From NCBI RefSeq assembly GCF_040869045.1, contig NC_090323.1, positions 265,364,392-265,428,391 on the forward strand: a stretch of DNA of 64,000 nucleotides, read 5' to 3'. Within the stretch, counting starts at the first letter, position 1. Every line of letters starts with the position of its first letter. This document shows positions 1 through 11,360 of the stretch, piece by piece. The stretch comes from Eurosta solidaginis (taxonomy: Eukaryota; Arthropoda; Insecta; Diptera; Tephritidae). The notes beneath the pieces are model-generated. The model searched no databases. It saw nothing but the letters and a program-made list of their open reading frames with translations, and had not been told where the DNA came from. The translations under genes were made by a program, and so were the position numbers.

Positions 1-2045
1 AAATGATCCCGATATAGTCCCGAAGAAGTCCGGAAATGACCCTAACGGGATCTCGACCGCATTCCTAAATGACCCTGACGGGATCCCGGACAGATGCCGA
101 AATCTATCCAGAAATGATCTTGGGAGGGACCCCAAATGATTCCGAAAAAGTCCCGCAATGATTCCGACGGGATCCTGAACGGATACCGAAAACCATCCAG
201 AAGTGATGCCGGAAAGGTCCTCAAATGATAAGCTAATAGTCCCAAATGAACATGACGGCATCCCGGACTGATCCCGAAATCCATTCAGAAATGATCTTGA
301 GAAGGTCCCAAAATGATCCCGAAATAGTATCGGAAAAGTCCGGAAATTACCCTGACGGGTTCCCGGACGAATCCTTAAATGATCACGAAAAAGTCCCGAA
401 ATGAACCTGACGGGACCCCGAAAGGATCCCGAAAACTATCCAGAAATGATGCCAGAAAGGTTCTGGAATGATTTCCTAATAGTTCTGAAAAGACCCTGAC
501 GGGATCCCGAACGGAAGGGCCCGCAAATGATCCCGTATTAGTCGAGAAAAAGTCCCGAAATGACCCCGACGGGATCCCGGACGAATCCCAAAAACCATCC
601 AGAAATGATGCCGGTAGGTATCCCAAATGATCCCGAAATAGTCCCGAAATGACCTCGTCGGCATCCCGGACGGATCCCGAAAATTATCCAGAAATGATGC
701 CGGAAAGGTCCCCAAATGATCCCGAAAAAATTCCGCAATTATTCCGACGGGATCCTGAACGGATACCGAAAACCATGCAGAAGTGATGCCGGAAAGGTCC
801 TCAAATGATAACCTAATAGTCCCAAAATGACCCTGACGGCATCCCGGACAGATCCCGAAATCCATCTAGAAATGATCTTGGGAAGGTCCCAAAATGATCC
901 CGAAATAGTCTCGGAAAAGTCCAGAAATTACCCTGACGGGTTCCCGGAGAAATCCTGAAAGCCATCCTTAAATGATCCCGAAAAAGTCCCGAAGTGACCC
1001 TGACGGGATCCCGAAAGGATTCCGAAAACTATCCAGAAACGATGCCGGAAAGGTCCTCAAATAATCCCCTAATAGTCCCGAAATGACCGGGACGGAATCC
1101 CGAACGGATCCCGACAACTATGCAGAAATGATGCCGAAAGGGTCCGCAAATGATCCCGTATTAGTCGAGAAAAAGTCCCGAAATGACCCCGACGGGATCC
1201 CGGACGAATCCCAAAAACCATCCAGAAATGATGCCGGTAGGTATCCCAAATGATCCCGAAATAGTCCCGAAATGACCTCGTCGGCATCCCGGACGGATCC
1301 CGAAAATTATCCAGAAATGATGCCGGAAAGGTCCCCAAATGATCCCCTAATAGTCCCGAAATTACCCTGATGGGATCCCGGAGGGATCCCGAAAACCATC
1401 CAGAAGTGATGCCGAAAGGGTTCCCAAATGATCCCGTATTAGTTGCGAAAAAGTCCCGAAATTACCCCGACGGGATCCCGGACGGATCCCGAAAACCATC
1501 CAGAAATGATGCCGGAAGAGACCCCAAATGATCCCGAAAAAGTCCCAAATGACCCCGACGGGATCCCAGACGGATTCCGAAAACCAGCCAGAAATTATGC
1601 CGAAAGGGTTCCCAAATGATCCCGTATTAGTCGCGAAAAAGTCCCGAAATGACCCCGACGGGATCCCGGACGTATCCCGAAAACCATCCAGAAATGATGC
1701 CGGAAGAGCCCCCAAATGATCCCGAAAAAGTCTGCAAATGACCCCGACGGGATCCCGGACGGATCCCGAAAACCATCCAGAAATGATGCCGGAAGAACCC
1801 CCAAATGATCCCGAAAAAGTCCCCAAATTACCCTGACGAGATCCCGGACGGATCCCGAAAACCATCCAGAAATGATGCCGGAAGGGTCCCCAAATGATCG
1901 CGAAATAGTCCCGAAATGATTCCGGAATAGTCCCGAAAATTTCTCAAAATAACCCCGACGGGATCCCGGACGGATCCCGAAAAATATACAGAAATGATCC
2001 CGGAAGGGTACCAAAATGATCCCGAAAAAGTCCCGAAATTACCCC
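1..2045. repeat. GATCCC-rich minisatellite with higher-order structure
   Basis: The whole stretch is built from variants of one unit of about 92 bp. Each carries 'gatcccgaaaaagtcccgaa', 'gacgggatcccggacggatc' and 'aaaccatccagaaatgatgc'. The 'ccatccagaaatgatgcc' landmark recurs near 192, 433, 592, 686, 771, 1029, 1122, 1213, 1307, 1393, 1493, 1579, 1679, 1771 and 1859, mostly 85-100 bp apart. Blocks of several units are themselves repeated: 533-724 is nearly identical to 1159-1349, and 150-470 resembles 735-1060. Long stop-free frames occur on the minus strand only because the unit lacks stops; the repetitive peptides are not genes. The array runs off the left edge. Confidence 0.9.
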
Positions 2046-2400
2046 GGCGGATTACAAATAAGGTGAAGCTAATTATAAAACCATGTTAATAAGGCAGCAG
2101 GCGCATTGGAGCGAATGAAAAGTTACATAGAAACATACAGGTAAAGCTAATAAAAGAGTGCTAATAAAAACAATTGAAGGAGGGCGGATGGCGGGTGTAG
2201 AAGGATAGGACTACTGATCGTTCCTCCAAAATTGTCTAGATCTCGATCTGTATGTGCCAGATACCAAAAACTATTGAAGTAGGAGAAAATTTATATTGAG
2301 TTATAACAATTTATAGATTTTACACCAGAGGGTTGATAAAGGAGGGAGGGGGCGGCGGAGTGTTTCACTGCTTACTTTGTAAGCCCTCGACTTATTTGAC
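2046..2400. other. Unassigned spacer after the minisatellite
   Basis: AT-rich sequence without a convincing ORF, inverted repeat or recognised element. It separates the minisatellite from the TE-derived segment that follows. Confidence 0.4.
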
Positions 2401-2459
2401 CCCTTGAGTCTGTGATATTGGTGAAGGACAGTATACGTAAAGTTATAATGTGTAAAAAT

Positions 2460-2775
2460 TATTAAAAAGTAATTGCTCGAAAGGGTCGTGGGACCCCCAC
2501 CTCTCTTTCCATGTTCGAAAAAAATTTCGCTAGTAGACTACTGTCTGTGTCCCAAATTTCATCAAAATCCGTGTAGCCATTCTGGCGTGATTCACTCGAA
2601 AAGACGAAAAAATATAATAATTAAATTATAACTGTTCCTAGGGGGCGGGGACCACGCCCCTTTTGAAAAATATATAGCTAGTAGATCCTTCTAGACTATT
2701 GGCTATATGTGTGCAAAATTTCATCCAAATCGGTCCAGCCGTTCTTGCGTTATTGAGTCACAAAGACAAACATCT
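2460..2775 (+). repeat. TE-derived 3'-end-like segment, two diverged modules
   Basis: Two related modules of about 160 bp each carry a GC-rich box (near 2485 and near 2640), then 'gctagtaga', then an 'aatttcatc(a/c)aaatc(c/g)gt' block with 'gccattctggcgtgattc' or 'gccgttcttgcgttattg'. Blocks of this type are common in insect transposon 3' ends and flank simple-repeat tails, as here. The superfamily cannot be assigned from this fragment. Confidence 0.45.
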
Positions 2776-2880
2776 GGACAAACATCCAAACATCCAAACA
2801 TCCAAACATCCAAACATCCAAACATCCAAACATCTAAACATCCAAACATCCAAACATCCAAACATCTTAACATCCAAACT
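2776..2880 (+). repeat. (CATCCAAA)n octamer microsatellite
   Basis: About a dozen tandem copies of an 8-bp unit, with occasional changes (catctaaa, catcttaa). It directly follows the TE-derived segment and may be that element's variable tail. Confidence 0.9.
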
Positions 2881-2894
2881 TTCCCATTTATAAT

Positions 2895-3200
2895 ATATAT
2901 TAGATTAGATTAGATATTAGATATTAGATATTAGATATTAGATATTAGATATTAGATTAGATTAGATTAGATTAGATATTAGACAGGCATGCTTAACGAA
3001 CGAAACGATATCATTTCGTTACGATAATCAACGTTAATAAACGAAACGAAGTGACTTAAGATCGTCAAATTAACGTTAATTTGGCGTTCTTAACGTTAAT
3101 AAACGAAACGAAGTCATTTCGCCTTGATTATCGTAACGAAATGATATCGTTTCGTTCGTTAAGCATGCCTGATATTAGATTAGATTAGATTAGATTATTT
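2895..3200. repeat. (ATTAG)/(GATATTA)n microsatellite interrupted by a MITE
   Basis: Tandem 'attag', 'attagat' and 'gatatta' units run from 2895 to about 2983 and resume at about 3173. A palindromic MITE sits between the halves, so the microsatellite is older than the MITE. Confidence 0.85.
2984..3172. mobile_element. Palindromic MITE, hAT-like
   Basis: The termini are perfect inverted repeats of about 47 bp starting 'caggcatgcttaacgaacga'. The next bases inward repeat the 'aacgttaataaacgaaacga' motif. The flanking octamer 'atattaga' is present on both sides, compatible with an 8-bp hAT-type target duplication. The flank is itself repetitive, so that evidence is weak. A related copy lies at 6555-6720. 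No coding capacity. Confidence 0.65.
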
Positions 3201-3949
3201 AATGTAACCTTTTCTTAGTCATAGTCATTAGCTTTAAGTTTCAAGTTTAAATTGTTCCTATTTTATGCCTTTAACCGACTGGCACTATAAAATAATTTTT
3301 GCCAAATTGTTGTCTAATAAATACAAATACAAATACAAACGAGTTCACGGTACGGATGCTGTTGTACTCTTCCTCTAATTGTATCCCTTTCGCCTATGTC
3401 GCGTCTAAGGCATCGAATTCCGGCAACCACAATCATGAACCAAGAGCATTTCACCATCCCAAAATCCCGGGATTACATTTGAAAAAATCCCCGGACTTTT
3501 TCGGCGTTTCATATTGCAAATTTAAATATCTTTGATTGATATATATTGGAACGATTTTCCGTCATCCCTTGTCTAATTTGTTTTCGAGACAAACGGTTTT
3601 GGCGTTGTGCCATCATCAGTGTCGATTTTCGTTCTAGAGAATATACATCATTTATCGACCCTGTCGGAAAATCAACAAAACAAAATAAGTATCTTTGATT
3701 GGTTTATCCTTTTAAGTTTCAATTTTAGACCAAAATAAATCCTCTTTTTTTGGTAAAGTTAAGCCTTTTTCACACGTCTCAAATTTCAGTGACTTGATTT
3801 CAAAGGGAACAGACATTTTTCAAATAAGTGTTTTTTGTTAAACTACTCATATTTTTATATGGTCCCGGTTTTTCAGTGCAAGTTTTAACTCCAGTTAAAG
3901 TTGACTAGACTTTAACCCTTCCACTTCGGCCATGTGAACTGAGTTGAGC
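3201..3949. other. Intergenic region without a recognised element
   Basis: AT-rich, with only short spurious ORFs. I see no inverted terminal repeat, splice-compatible coding exon or family motif. Confidence 0.35.
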
Positions 3950-4297
3950 TGACGATACTTTAACGGAAACTCAAATTAAAAAAACAATTTCCATCAAGAG
4001 CAAGAGAGACTAATTTTGTCCACGAAATAAAATAGATTGACGTGTTTTTGTTTATGTTTTAAATTTAATTTTTTCATCAACATTTTTTACAATAAAAACA
4101 GTACAAATAACAGGGAAAATTTATTTCGAGCGCTGATGGTCCAGTTATTTCACAAGAAAGTCGATTTTAGTTGTGTATTAATGAACAAAATTTTCAAACT
4201 AAAGAGCGGTACGCAGATCACAAGTAATTGCTCAAGAAAAATTTAGCTTTTTTTCTTGCATGAAAAATAGTAGTATGGAAGTAATTTTGACGTTTAA

Positions 4298-4384
4298 AGG
4301 GCGAATTAATGGTGACTTATAACCATAAAGCTGTTTTACCTGGTTATGGATTTATGGTTATAAGTCACCATTAATTCGCCCTTA
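4298..4384. mobile_element. Short palindromic MITE (about 87 bp)
   Basis: An almost perfect hairpin: 'aagggcgaattaatggtgac' plus 'ttataaccataaa' and its complement flank a short loop. A possible TTAA-type target is present on both sides but overlaps the ends, so the TSD is ambiguous. Confidence 0.6.
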
Positions 4385-4451
4385 AAAATCCACGGTGAAT
4401 AGTGAAACAAGCAAGAAGAAGAGCACATAAACAAAAGAAATGTAAGTAAAT

Positions 4452-4796
4452 CCAAAGAGGATAAATATAATAAAAGCCATCACTCGTTATTTTGAGGCAT
4501 TTGCTCGATGTAAACTGTGAGGTAGTCGCTACTTTTGTTTTATGAGGGACATTTTTGAATTGCCTCCCATTTATCCATGTGGTGTTGTCACTTTATGCAA
4601 ACGTGTTTTTTGGAAAGAGAATTAAATAATTAATTAAATACAGTCGGAAAAATAAACACAAATACCCCATGAAAATGTATCGAGGACATTTATAAACATC
4701 TCGCCCAAAAAAAAGTAGCGACTACCTCACAGTTTACATCGAGTAAATGCCTAAGAAATAACGTGTGACGGCTCTTATTATATTTATCCTCTTTGG
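4452..4796. mobile_element. Palindromic MITE with about 85-bp TIRs
   Basis: The left end 'ccaaagaggataaatataat' is mirrored by a right end finishing 'tatttatcctctttgg'. Inside, the arms share 'gatgtaaactgtgaggtagt' and 'cgctactttt'. There is no ORF. It abuts the next MITE directly. Confidence 0.65.
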
Positions 4797-4799
4797 TAA

Positions 4800-5053
4800 A
4801 GCTGGAGACATTGGTGCTTTATCGGTAACCGTATCGGTAACCTTATAACAGCTGATTCGACCAACCTTATGGGAATCAATGCAATCGATTATTGATGCCG
4901 CTAAGGTCGTAACCATGGTACATGGTACTATGGTCGTAACCGTATCGTAGCCAACCAATTGGTTTTTGGTTCACCGTCGTAACGATAAACAGCTGATTAC
5001 GTTAGGGATAGGACTACAGCGCTACAACAAACGGCACCAATGACTACCGCTTA
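4800..5053. mobile_element. 'agctggagacattgg' MITE, copy 1
   Basis: A member of a palindromic MITE family of about 225 bp, repeated at 7593-7818, 7821-8034, 8035-24836 (split), 24838-24977, 24983-25186, 46397-46620 and 46637-46860. Shared marks are 'gacattggtgctttatcggt', 'cagctgattcgaccaacctt', 'taaacagctgattacgttag' and the end 'caccaatgact'. This copy has an internal duplication around 'catggtac'. Confidence 0.8.
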
Positions 5054-5484
5054 AAGTAGCGTACTAAATTTCTTGTAAACTACGTACTACCTCAAGAAAA
5101 TTTACCACAAGGAATTTTCTTGAGTATTTCTTGAGCGTTTTTTATATGGAATTTTTACTTTCTTGTGATCTGCGTACCGCTCTTAAAAACAAGATTTTCA
5201 TTTGTCAGAAAAAAAAATTTGAAAAAACAGCCGACTGTCACGAAAACCTAACGAAATACAAGCAGGCTTATTTGTTTTTAAGGAACTAGATTGTATTTTT
5301 CTTGTATTCCATTAGTATTTTGGAATATACATAGTGTACACACTTACACCAATACTGAAGTCGTATGAAGAGGGAGTGCGACAAAAAATTTAAGAAAAAA
5401 TATAAGAAAAAAAAAACACGAAAATAAAGTTGTGTCATATAGTTATAAAAAATAAATAAATGTAAGGCGCAATAACCTCCGAAG

Positions 5485-5800
5485 AGATTTAAGGCCGAGC
5501 TTCTCCTCCAATTTGCGTCGTGCTACTTTTTAATTTTTCCTATAAATTGGCGGGACGGGACCTACTTGTTGTATGCGGACTCCGAACGGTATCTGCAAGG
5601 CAGACGAGTTTTCACTGTGAAGCTTTTCATGCCAGAAATTCACTTTGACTGCTTTTTAAACACTGTCGAGGGCGACCCCGCTTACAAAAATTTTCTTCTA
5701 ATTGAAAAAAAAAATGTTTTTTCTAAAATTTTGATGTTGCTTGCCCGGGGCGTGAACCCAGCATCTTCGGTGTGGTATTACACATATAGGTATTACACAT
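5485..5800 (+). repeat. Dispersed tephritid-type repeat
   Basis: It begins near 'taaggccgagcttctcctcc' and contains 'ttggcgggacgggacctact', 'ctccgaacggtatctgcaag', 'aagcttttcatgccagaaat' and 'gcccggggcgtgaacccagc'. I recognise the pattern as a repeat abundant in tephritid genomes (memory-based). The stop-free frame across it (83 codons) is not a gene. A short fragment of the same repeat appears near 27552-27580. Confidence 0.55.
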
Positions 5801-5960
5801 GCCTTAATCTACAATAAATCATCGATAAGTGGCGAATGTTCACACAATGAAAACAGCCTGCATCACCTGTTATATCGCTGTTCGATTACTTAAATCATTT
5901 CCTCAATACTACTTTTCAAACTTTTTTGTAGAAGACTGGTACATTGTACTACTTACATAC

Positions 5961-6554
5961 TGTAGCGAATTTAGTGCAATTCCGCTTATTTGCAACCTTA
6001 TACTAACGTTCGAATCACTAAACTGTTGAATAAATAACTCCACTATTCAATAATGCAAAATAGCCTTTATTAAAGTACTTCACAATGACACTTCTACTGC
6101 TCAACAGATAGCGTGCTTAAATCAAACTGATTGCCATGCCCCAGCTGTTGCTGCTTTTATACTCGGTTTCCTCGTTTGCATATTTCTAGGCGTTCCTAGA
6201 ATTCACTATTTGTTAACCACCTATAGCTACAGATGCACGTTTCTCATATGAGCGTGTATATGTGAGTGATACTTGCACAAATGATTGCCTACTTTTATGA
6301 GCATCTCAGATAAGATATATGCATGTGTTTGTGCGTTCCTCTCCGCTGCTTGTATGGACATATGGGTAGACATCACAATTCACACACATAAGATTGTGCA
6401 TTCACGAGTTCAAAATTGCTTCGTTCTGCGCATCTACGTCACACTTGACTTCTTCAGCGAATGAAAGAGAGAAAAAAACAAGAGCTAAGGAAAATGACGT
6501 AAAAATTGCCTTTGAAATAATGTTTACATGCGCAATACTCCACCTCCTATAATT
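5961..6554 (-). mobile_element. Solo gypsy-type LTR, minus orientation
   Basis: On the minus strand the LTR would end '...aaattcgctaca' at 5961, and its R/U5 part has a polyadenylation signal (aataaa) near 6070. A TATA box (tataaaag, 6154-6161) is followed about 25 nt on by the initiator-like 'atcagtttga'. It shares the TATA-to-'ttaagcacgc' layout with the LTR at 44954-45343. No internal retroelement sequence adjoins it. The 5' boundary is approximate, and a MITE begins at 6555. Confidence 0.55.
6154..6161 (-). promoter_or_regulatory. TATA box of the solo LTR
   Basis: TATAAAAG on the minus strand. An initiator-like TCAGTT lies about 25 nt downstream, the usual gypsy-LTR core promoter geometry. 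Confidence 0.5.
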
Positions 6555-6720
6555 CAGACATGCTTAACCAACGAAACGATATCATTTCGTTACGATAATC
6601 AACGTTAATAAACGAAACGAAGTCATTTCGTTTCGTTTATTAACGTTAAGATCGTCAAATTAACGAAATGATTTCGTTTCGTTTTCTGCCATATCAAAAC
6701 GAAATCAAATCGTTTATGTT
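6555..6720. mobile_element. Diverged copy of the hAT-like MITE at 2984-3172
   Basis: It starts 'cagacatgcttaaccaacga' and keeps 'cgatatcatttcgttacgat', 'aacgttaataaacgaaacga' and 'gatcgtcaaattaac'. The right terminal repeat is degenerate or missing, so the right edge is uncertain. Confidence 0.55.
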
Positions 6721-7592
6721 GATTATTAATTTCAAACTATGCTGGCAAAGCTGATTGATGGCGGAGTCATTAAAGGTGAAAGCATTATCCAAGCTGATTG
6801 CAACTTTTCTCATGAATTTTGACAGTACGAACATTTCTCAGAGTATTTTTGACATTACCACCAACGAATTACACAAACAAATTACATAGAGTTTGTGTGT
6901 GTATATGCGCTCGTTGTTGCCACCTTACGGCTTCACCATGGCTATAGCATTGCCAGCATAATTCAAACATAAAGTATCACGTTTTCGTTTCGGTTAAAAA
7001 CGAGATACAATTTATCTTGATAATTTCTTTATCGATAATATTTCGAAGTGTTTCAACGGAAACGGTGGAAATTTTTTGATAAACGATTAGCTTAACGTTA
7101 AGGTGCATCCCTGCTATAATTCCATCATGGGTAGACATAATGATTGATTTGTTGATGTGCATACAAGGCACTGGTTAGTATCGGCTTAGAGATGATAGTA
7201 TCCCTTAACGTTGCTAATATTCGTCACAATACTTTAAGATGTTTGCTTAACTGGACGCCAAATTATCTCTATAAACTAGATTTTAAAAATGAATATGACT
7301 ACGTGGTCTGTTTTACTGTAGGCAAATTTTAAAGAAAAGTTAGTCTGAAACAAAAATGAGCAATTCATGGCACTTCAATTTATAAACCTCGAGCAAATAA
7401 CAAACCTTTCTTCCATTCTCTGGCCATTCGCGACAGCCGTTCTTCCTGTCAGCTATTATTGACAGTTAGGGTATGGCAATGGAGGAATAGAAAGATTTTT
7501 CACTTGTATGAATTCACAATGGACACATACGACGTATAAGAAACTGTCTCCATGTTCCAATGTCACATGAACCAGATACGGATAGAGATTTA
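6721..7592. other. Intergenic region, nothing assigned
   Basis: No coding exon or element with clear ends is visible. The last ~36 bp (7554-7590, 'gttccaatgtcacatgaacc' onward) recur inverted at 25272-25310. Confidence 0.35.
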
Positions 7593-8034
7593 AGCTGGAG
7601 ACATTGGTGCTTCATCGGTAACCGTATCAGTAACCTTATAACAGCTGATTCGACCAACCTTATGAGAATCAATGCAATCGACTATTGGTGCCGCTAAGGT
7701 CGTAACCGTATCGTAGCCAACCAATTGGGTTTTGGTTTACCGTCGTAACGATAAACAGCTGATTACGTTAGGGATACGGATACAGCGATACGACATACGG
7801 CACCAATGACGCCGGCTTTAAGCTGGTGACATTGCTGCTTTATCGGTAACCTTTTAACAGCTGATTCGACCAACCATGAGAATCAATGCAATCGATTATT
7901 GGTGCCGCTAAGGTCGTAACCGTATCGTAGCCACCCAATTGGGTTTTGGTTTACCGTCGTAACGATAAACAGCTAATTACGGTAGGGATACGACTACAGC
8001 GATACGATATACGGCACCAATGACTCCCGCTTTA
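7593..8034. mobile_element. Two tandem copies of the 'agctggagacattgg' MITE
   Basis: Copies at 7593-7818 and 7821-8034 lie head to tail, each beginning after 'ttta' (tttaagctgg). A third copy starts at 8035. The shared 'tttaa' at each junction suggests insertion at, or duplication of, a TTTAA target. No coding capacity. Confidence 0.8.
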
Positions 8035-8146
8035 AGCTGCACACATTGATGCTTTATCGGTAACTGTATCGGTAACTTTATAACAGCTGATTCGACCAAC
8101 CTTATGGGAATCAATGCAATCGATTATTGGTGCCGCTAAGAACGTA
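8035..8146. mobile_element. MITE copy 4, left half; continues at 24804
   Basis: The family sequence runs to 'ggtgccgctaagaacgta' and stops. The continuation, 'taccgtatcgtagccaacca', appears at 24804-24836. Everything between was inserted later. The far right half is also truncated. Confidence 0.75.
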
Positions 8147-8450
8147 ATACTGTTTTCACACAGAAACTTAATGATCTCATTTCACCTGCTAATGAAATCG
8201 TAAATTTTTTGCTTTCACACAGAAGAAACTGCTCGATTAGTATGAAGGATGAGACAGACAATCATGGCGGAACCATACAAGGTGGGAGCATGGTGACATA
8301 CCTACACACAAACAAAATTCCATGTACTTGTAAATTCGATGGACAAATGTCAAAATCGTACTGCGCCGGTAGTTGATGTATCAAATCAAATAAAAAAGGT
8401 TATAATCAGCTGTTCGATGCGGCCACCTTGTATCGTTCCGCCATGCAGAC
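8147..8450. mobile_element. Second MITE, left part (split by the LTR element)
   Basis: It begins 'atactgttttcacacaga'. The mirror end 'tctgtgtgaaaacagtat' is at 24786-24803. Together the two parts form an element of about 550 bp. A related sequence (gtggcgga...tgacataca...tactgcgc) occurs near 37675-37780. Confidence 0.7.
8447..8450. repeat. 4-bp target duplication of the LTR element (agac), left
   Basis: AGAC immediately precedes the LTR at 8451 and immediately follows the other LTR at 24555-24558. A 4-bp duplication is typical of Ty3/gypsy integrases. Confidence 0.8.
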
Positions 8451-9727
8451 TGTTATGGTATCGCATTTTCGATAGAAGCAGTAAGGAAGGCGGTCGGCAT
8501 GATGTGGTGGTGCACATTGGCTAGTCATTGTCGGCTGGGGCGGGTCCTTGCCAACCTTACTGTTCCTGCGCCATGAACAGAAAAAAGTTCCTATCATGCC
8601 TATCAAAACTGAAAGCTGTCAAAATCAAAAACCCTGACAGAAGCGCAGAGACCGACTCAAAACGCTTATAAATTTAAACTAAAACAACATCCGGCCGAAC
8701 CGGATTTCAAGGACAGACCGTTAACATTCAAAAAAAATCAAACGCAAAAAAAATTTACCGAACCGGACATGGCCGGTTACTAAAGCTGAAATTCAAAAGA
8801 AAAAAAAATCTGAAAAGTAAAAGAAAGGGAAAAGGGCCGAATATATAGAGGGGCGCCGCGGGTGGTGTTGCGACGCCCGGTGCTATGCCCACCCTCAAAA
8901 TCCATGGCCACCGACGCACCTATTTTTCGGTGGCCCCTTACCTGTAGACCCTACGTGCCTTCTAAATAAATGGCGACGCCAGCATTCCCATTTTAAATAT
9001 TAATTTATTTATAATTCATTTCTATTAACGTATGTAAGCAACAAAAAAAAATAAGATAATGCAGGTTTCTTAACCAGGGCTACAGCATTGTTGAACTACG
9101 AATAGCTAATTACACTATGAAAATGTAGGTAAGTGTGTGTATTGCATAAGTGAGAGAAAAAAATAATGATCCAACAGATCACACTTTATTGGGCCGAAAT
9201 CGAAACGAAATCTAATACGAATACTTAAGTAGGACTAAGCTTGTTCTGTTGGGGGTTCTTTTCTTTTCTCTTACTTTTGCTCTTAATATTTCAAATTATA
9301 CAATTATTTATGTCTCCCCTTTTTTTTTGATAATCGTTATTAACGCTATGTGTGAGAAAAAATATGTAATTAAATGTACTTATGTATTATTTACTACCTA
9401 CAAAGTAAGAATTTGGTTGAATTTTTTTCTTTTTCATTCACATTCACAAAACATATTTTAAGACTATAAAGTTTGGATACAAATTTCGATATTTGGGGCT
9501 CTCTTACAAAATTATTATGTGGTCGTAATAGAACTTAATTTTGAGTGTAACAAAATATCAGTTTGGTATAAAGCGCATAGTATAATGATACTAATATGTA
9601 ATATGTACTAAGAAAATTGGTTACAAAAGCAATAAAGATGAAATTGCGATAGCAGTATGTATTACGTGCACGTATATTATTTTCGTCTTGTTGTTCGAAA
9701 GATATTGCAAGCAATAGCGATTCATAT

Positions 9728-9762
<35 letters not shown>

Positions 9763-11360
9763 ATTTGTACGATATAAGAAAAAAATGTGAAATCCTTTTA
9801 GCCAATTCGTGCATAATCGACGAATGGCTGCTGTCGCAAAAACATTTTTTTAAAGATTCATGTTTGAGCTCCAAAAATGGAACGCTAAAACTTTTCAAAT
9901 GATACAGACCGTTTTTTTTTTTTTTTTTGACTAAAAACTTATCGAGCTAACTTCAATCATTTTAAAGCAAGGAAAAATATTATTAAAATGATAAAATAAA
10001 AAAAAATGTATGCCCTTGTTGTATAGTTAACCATTTCGAGTATTCAATAATACAATTTGACGAAAAAAATCGACCCTTGTTAAATAGTTCAACCGGACTG
10101 TATAAAACCCTCTAAGTACCACTTAGAAGTTTCTTTAACTACCCTGCAAAAACGCTCTCGTCATTCCACGTCATTTGACTAGCTATTATACAGTCATAGG
10201 TTATATTCCTAGTCACATTTGCTTGGGTATGGGTAAGTTTTATGACAAAATTTTTTTTGTAGGGTAATTATTTTGAAGTTCATACATGGCTGGTACATAC
10301 ATGGCCGCCAGAGTACGTACCGTGGGCCTCTGCCGGCGTGGTTACTGGTGATGTTGATTGTGCTGGTGAAATTGACGCTGTTGTTGGTTGTGGTGCGCGG
10401 TCTTGGGCGCGCTGTGTTGGTACTGTTGGTGGTTGTTGCGCTCTGGTCCGAGGTGATCGAGTGAACCTGGTGGCAATAAAACTTCGTGTTGACTTTTACG
10501 ACCTGTAAGACTTGGTGCTAATTGGGCGTTCGTTGTATTACGCTGCAGCGTAGTGCTGGCCCTGGAGGCGGAGATGGTGCCGGACGCTGTTCCAAAGGTG
10601 GTAGTGTACTTCGTAGACGTAGAGAAAGGGGGTTATCTGCGGATACGAAGGGTTCTCATCACAATTAGTTTAGTGCCGTCTGAATCCGAATCGGAATCAT
10701 TAGCACTTTCGTCACTAGGTGTGACTGTGAAACGCCGACCTACTTCAGCTGGATATTCTATACGTTGAGTTTGTGCCAACACAACACAACCGTTGTAATG
10801 TTTATTACCACCCAAAATAGACGAGTAGAAAAGAGGTTTGTCGGAATGGACTTTGCGCTATCGACTCTTCCTAGTTTCTGGGCATTTACTTGAATACGTG
10901 CACAGCCGGCGAGGGTGTTTTGCGATTAGTTGAGTATAGTAGGGGATGCGCAGTTGGTGTGAGCCATAAAGTTACTGAAGCAGTATCGGTGCTTGACGCC
11001 TTTGCTTTAGATGTTGTGTCAATAGATGTTACACGATCCTTTTGTATAATCGCAGGGCCGCCAAAAATTAGGTTTTTTGTTTTATAAAATTTTTCCGATT
11101 AACTGGGCAAAACTCTTGCTTTTTTTCCCGGCCGGAAAAACGTGGCTATCGTTTTTGCTGCTTTTTTTCTAAATTTTTCCACGTCTTCGTTTTACTTGCG
11201 GCCGGAAACTCATGCTTTTTTTCGCTAGTGATCGCCGAATTTTTCTTTTCTTTGTTTCAATACTTTTGTATCGCAACTTTCGCCCCATCCCCAGTCACTA
11301 GTCGCACGAAAACGCTCCCAAGTGGACCGTAACCGTAGACCATAACAGCAAACCGTAACA
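8451..11360 (-). repeat. 3' LTR (2910 bp)
   Basis: Begins 'tgttatggtatcgcattt' and ends 'aaaccgtaaca' on the plus strand, so the LTR is TGTTAC...TAACA on its own strand. It is collinear with 21346-24554. Differences include the SINE in the other LTR, small indels, and about 100 bp near 10435-10490 present only here. It contains an (AT)n run at 9726-9762. Small ORFs within it, such as an Asp/Ser-rich 60-codon frame at 10633-10815, are conserved only because the LTRs are copies. Confidence 0.85.

Larger units (their letters stand above)
4203..5183. mobile_element. Harbinger-like non-autonomous element (TAA target duplication)
   Basis: The ends are inverted repeats of at least 22 bp, 'agagcggtacgcagatcaca...' at 4203 and its complement ending at 5183. 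They are flanked by TAA at 4200-4202 and 5184-5186. The homologous uninterrupted site in the other family copy (near 38555) has a single 'ctaaaaacaa', which confirms the insertion and the 3-bp TSD typical of PIF/Harbinger. The interior is itself filled by three further palindromic MITEs. Confidence 0.7.
3950..5440. mobile_element. DNA-element copy 1 of the family also at 38262-41287, interrupted
   Basis: The segments 3950-4200 and 5187-5440 align collinearly with 38300-38560 and 38560-38698 plus 41179-41287, including 'tgtttttgtttatgtttt' and the terminal 'aaataaagttgtgtcatat'. The two halves are separated by a Harbinger-like MITE with a TAA duplication. The left terminus is diverged or lost. 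I see no coding sequence. Confidence 0.6.

Noticed and set aside
42..2014. Long minus-strand ORFs (up to 167 codons) across the minisatellite
   Set aside because: They consist of the repeat unit translated over and over, overlap each other in several frames, and have no domain.
2776..2980. CRISPR-like array of short repeats
   Set aside because: The units are contiguous microsatellites with no unique spacers, and the genome is eukaryotic.
10633..10815. Asp/Ser-rich 60-codon ORF present in both LTRs (also 23486-23668)
   Set aside because: The LTRs are copies of one sequence, so conservation carries no information. There is no domain or codon evidence.
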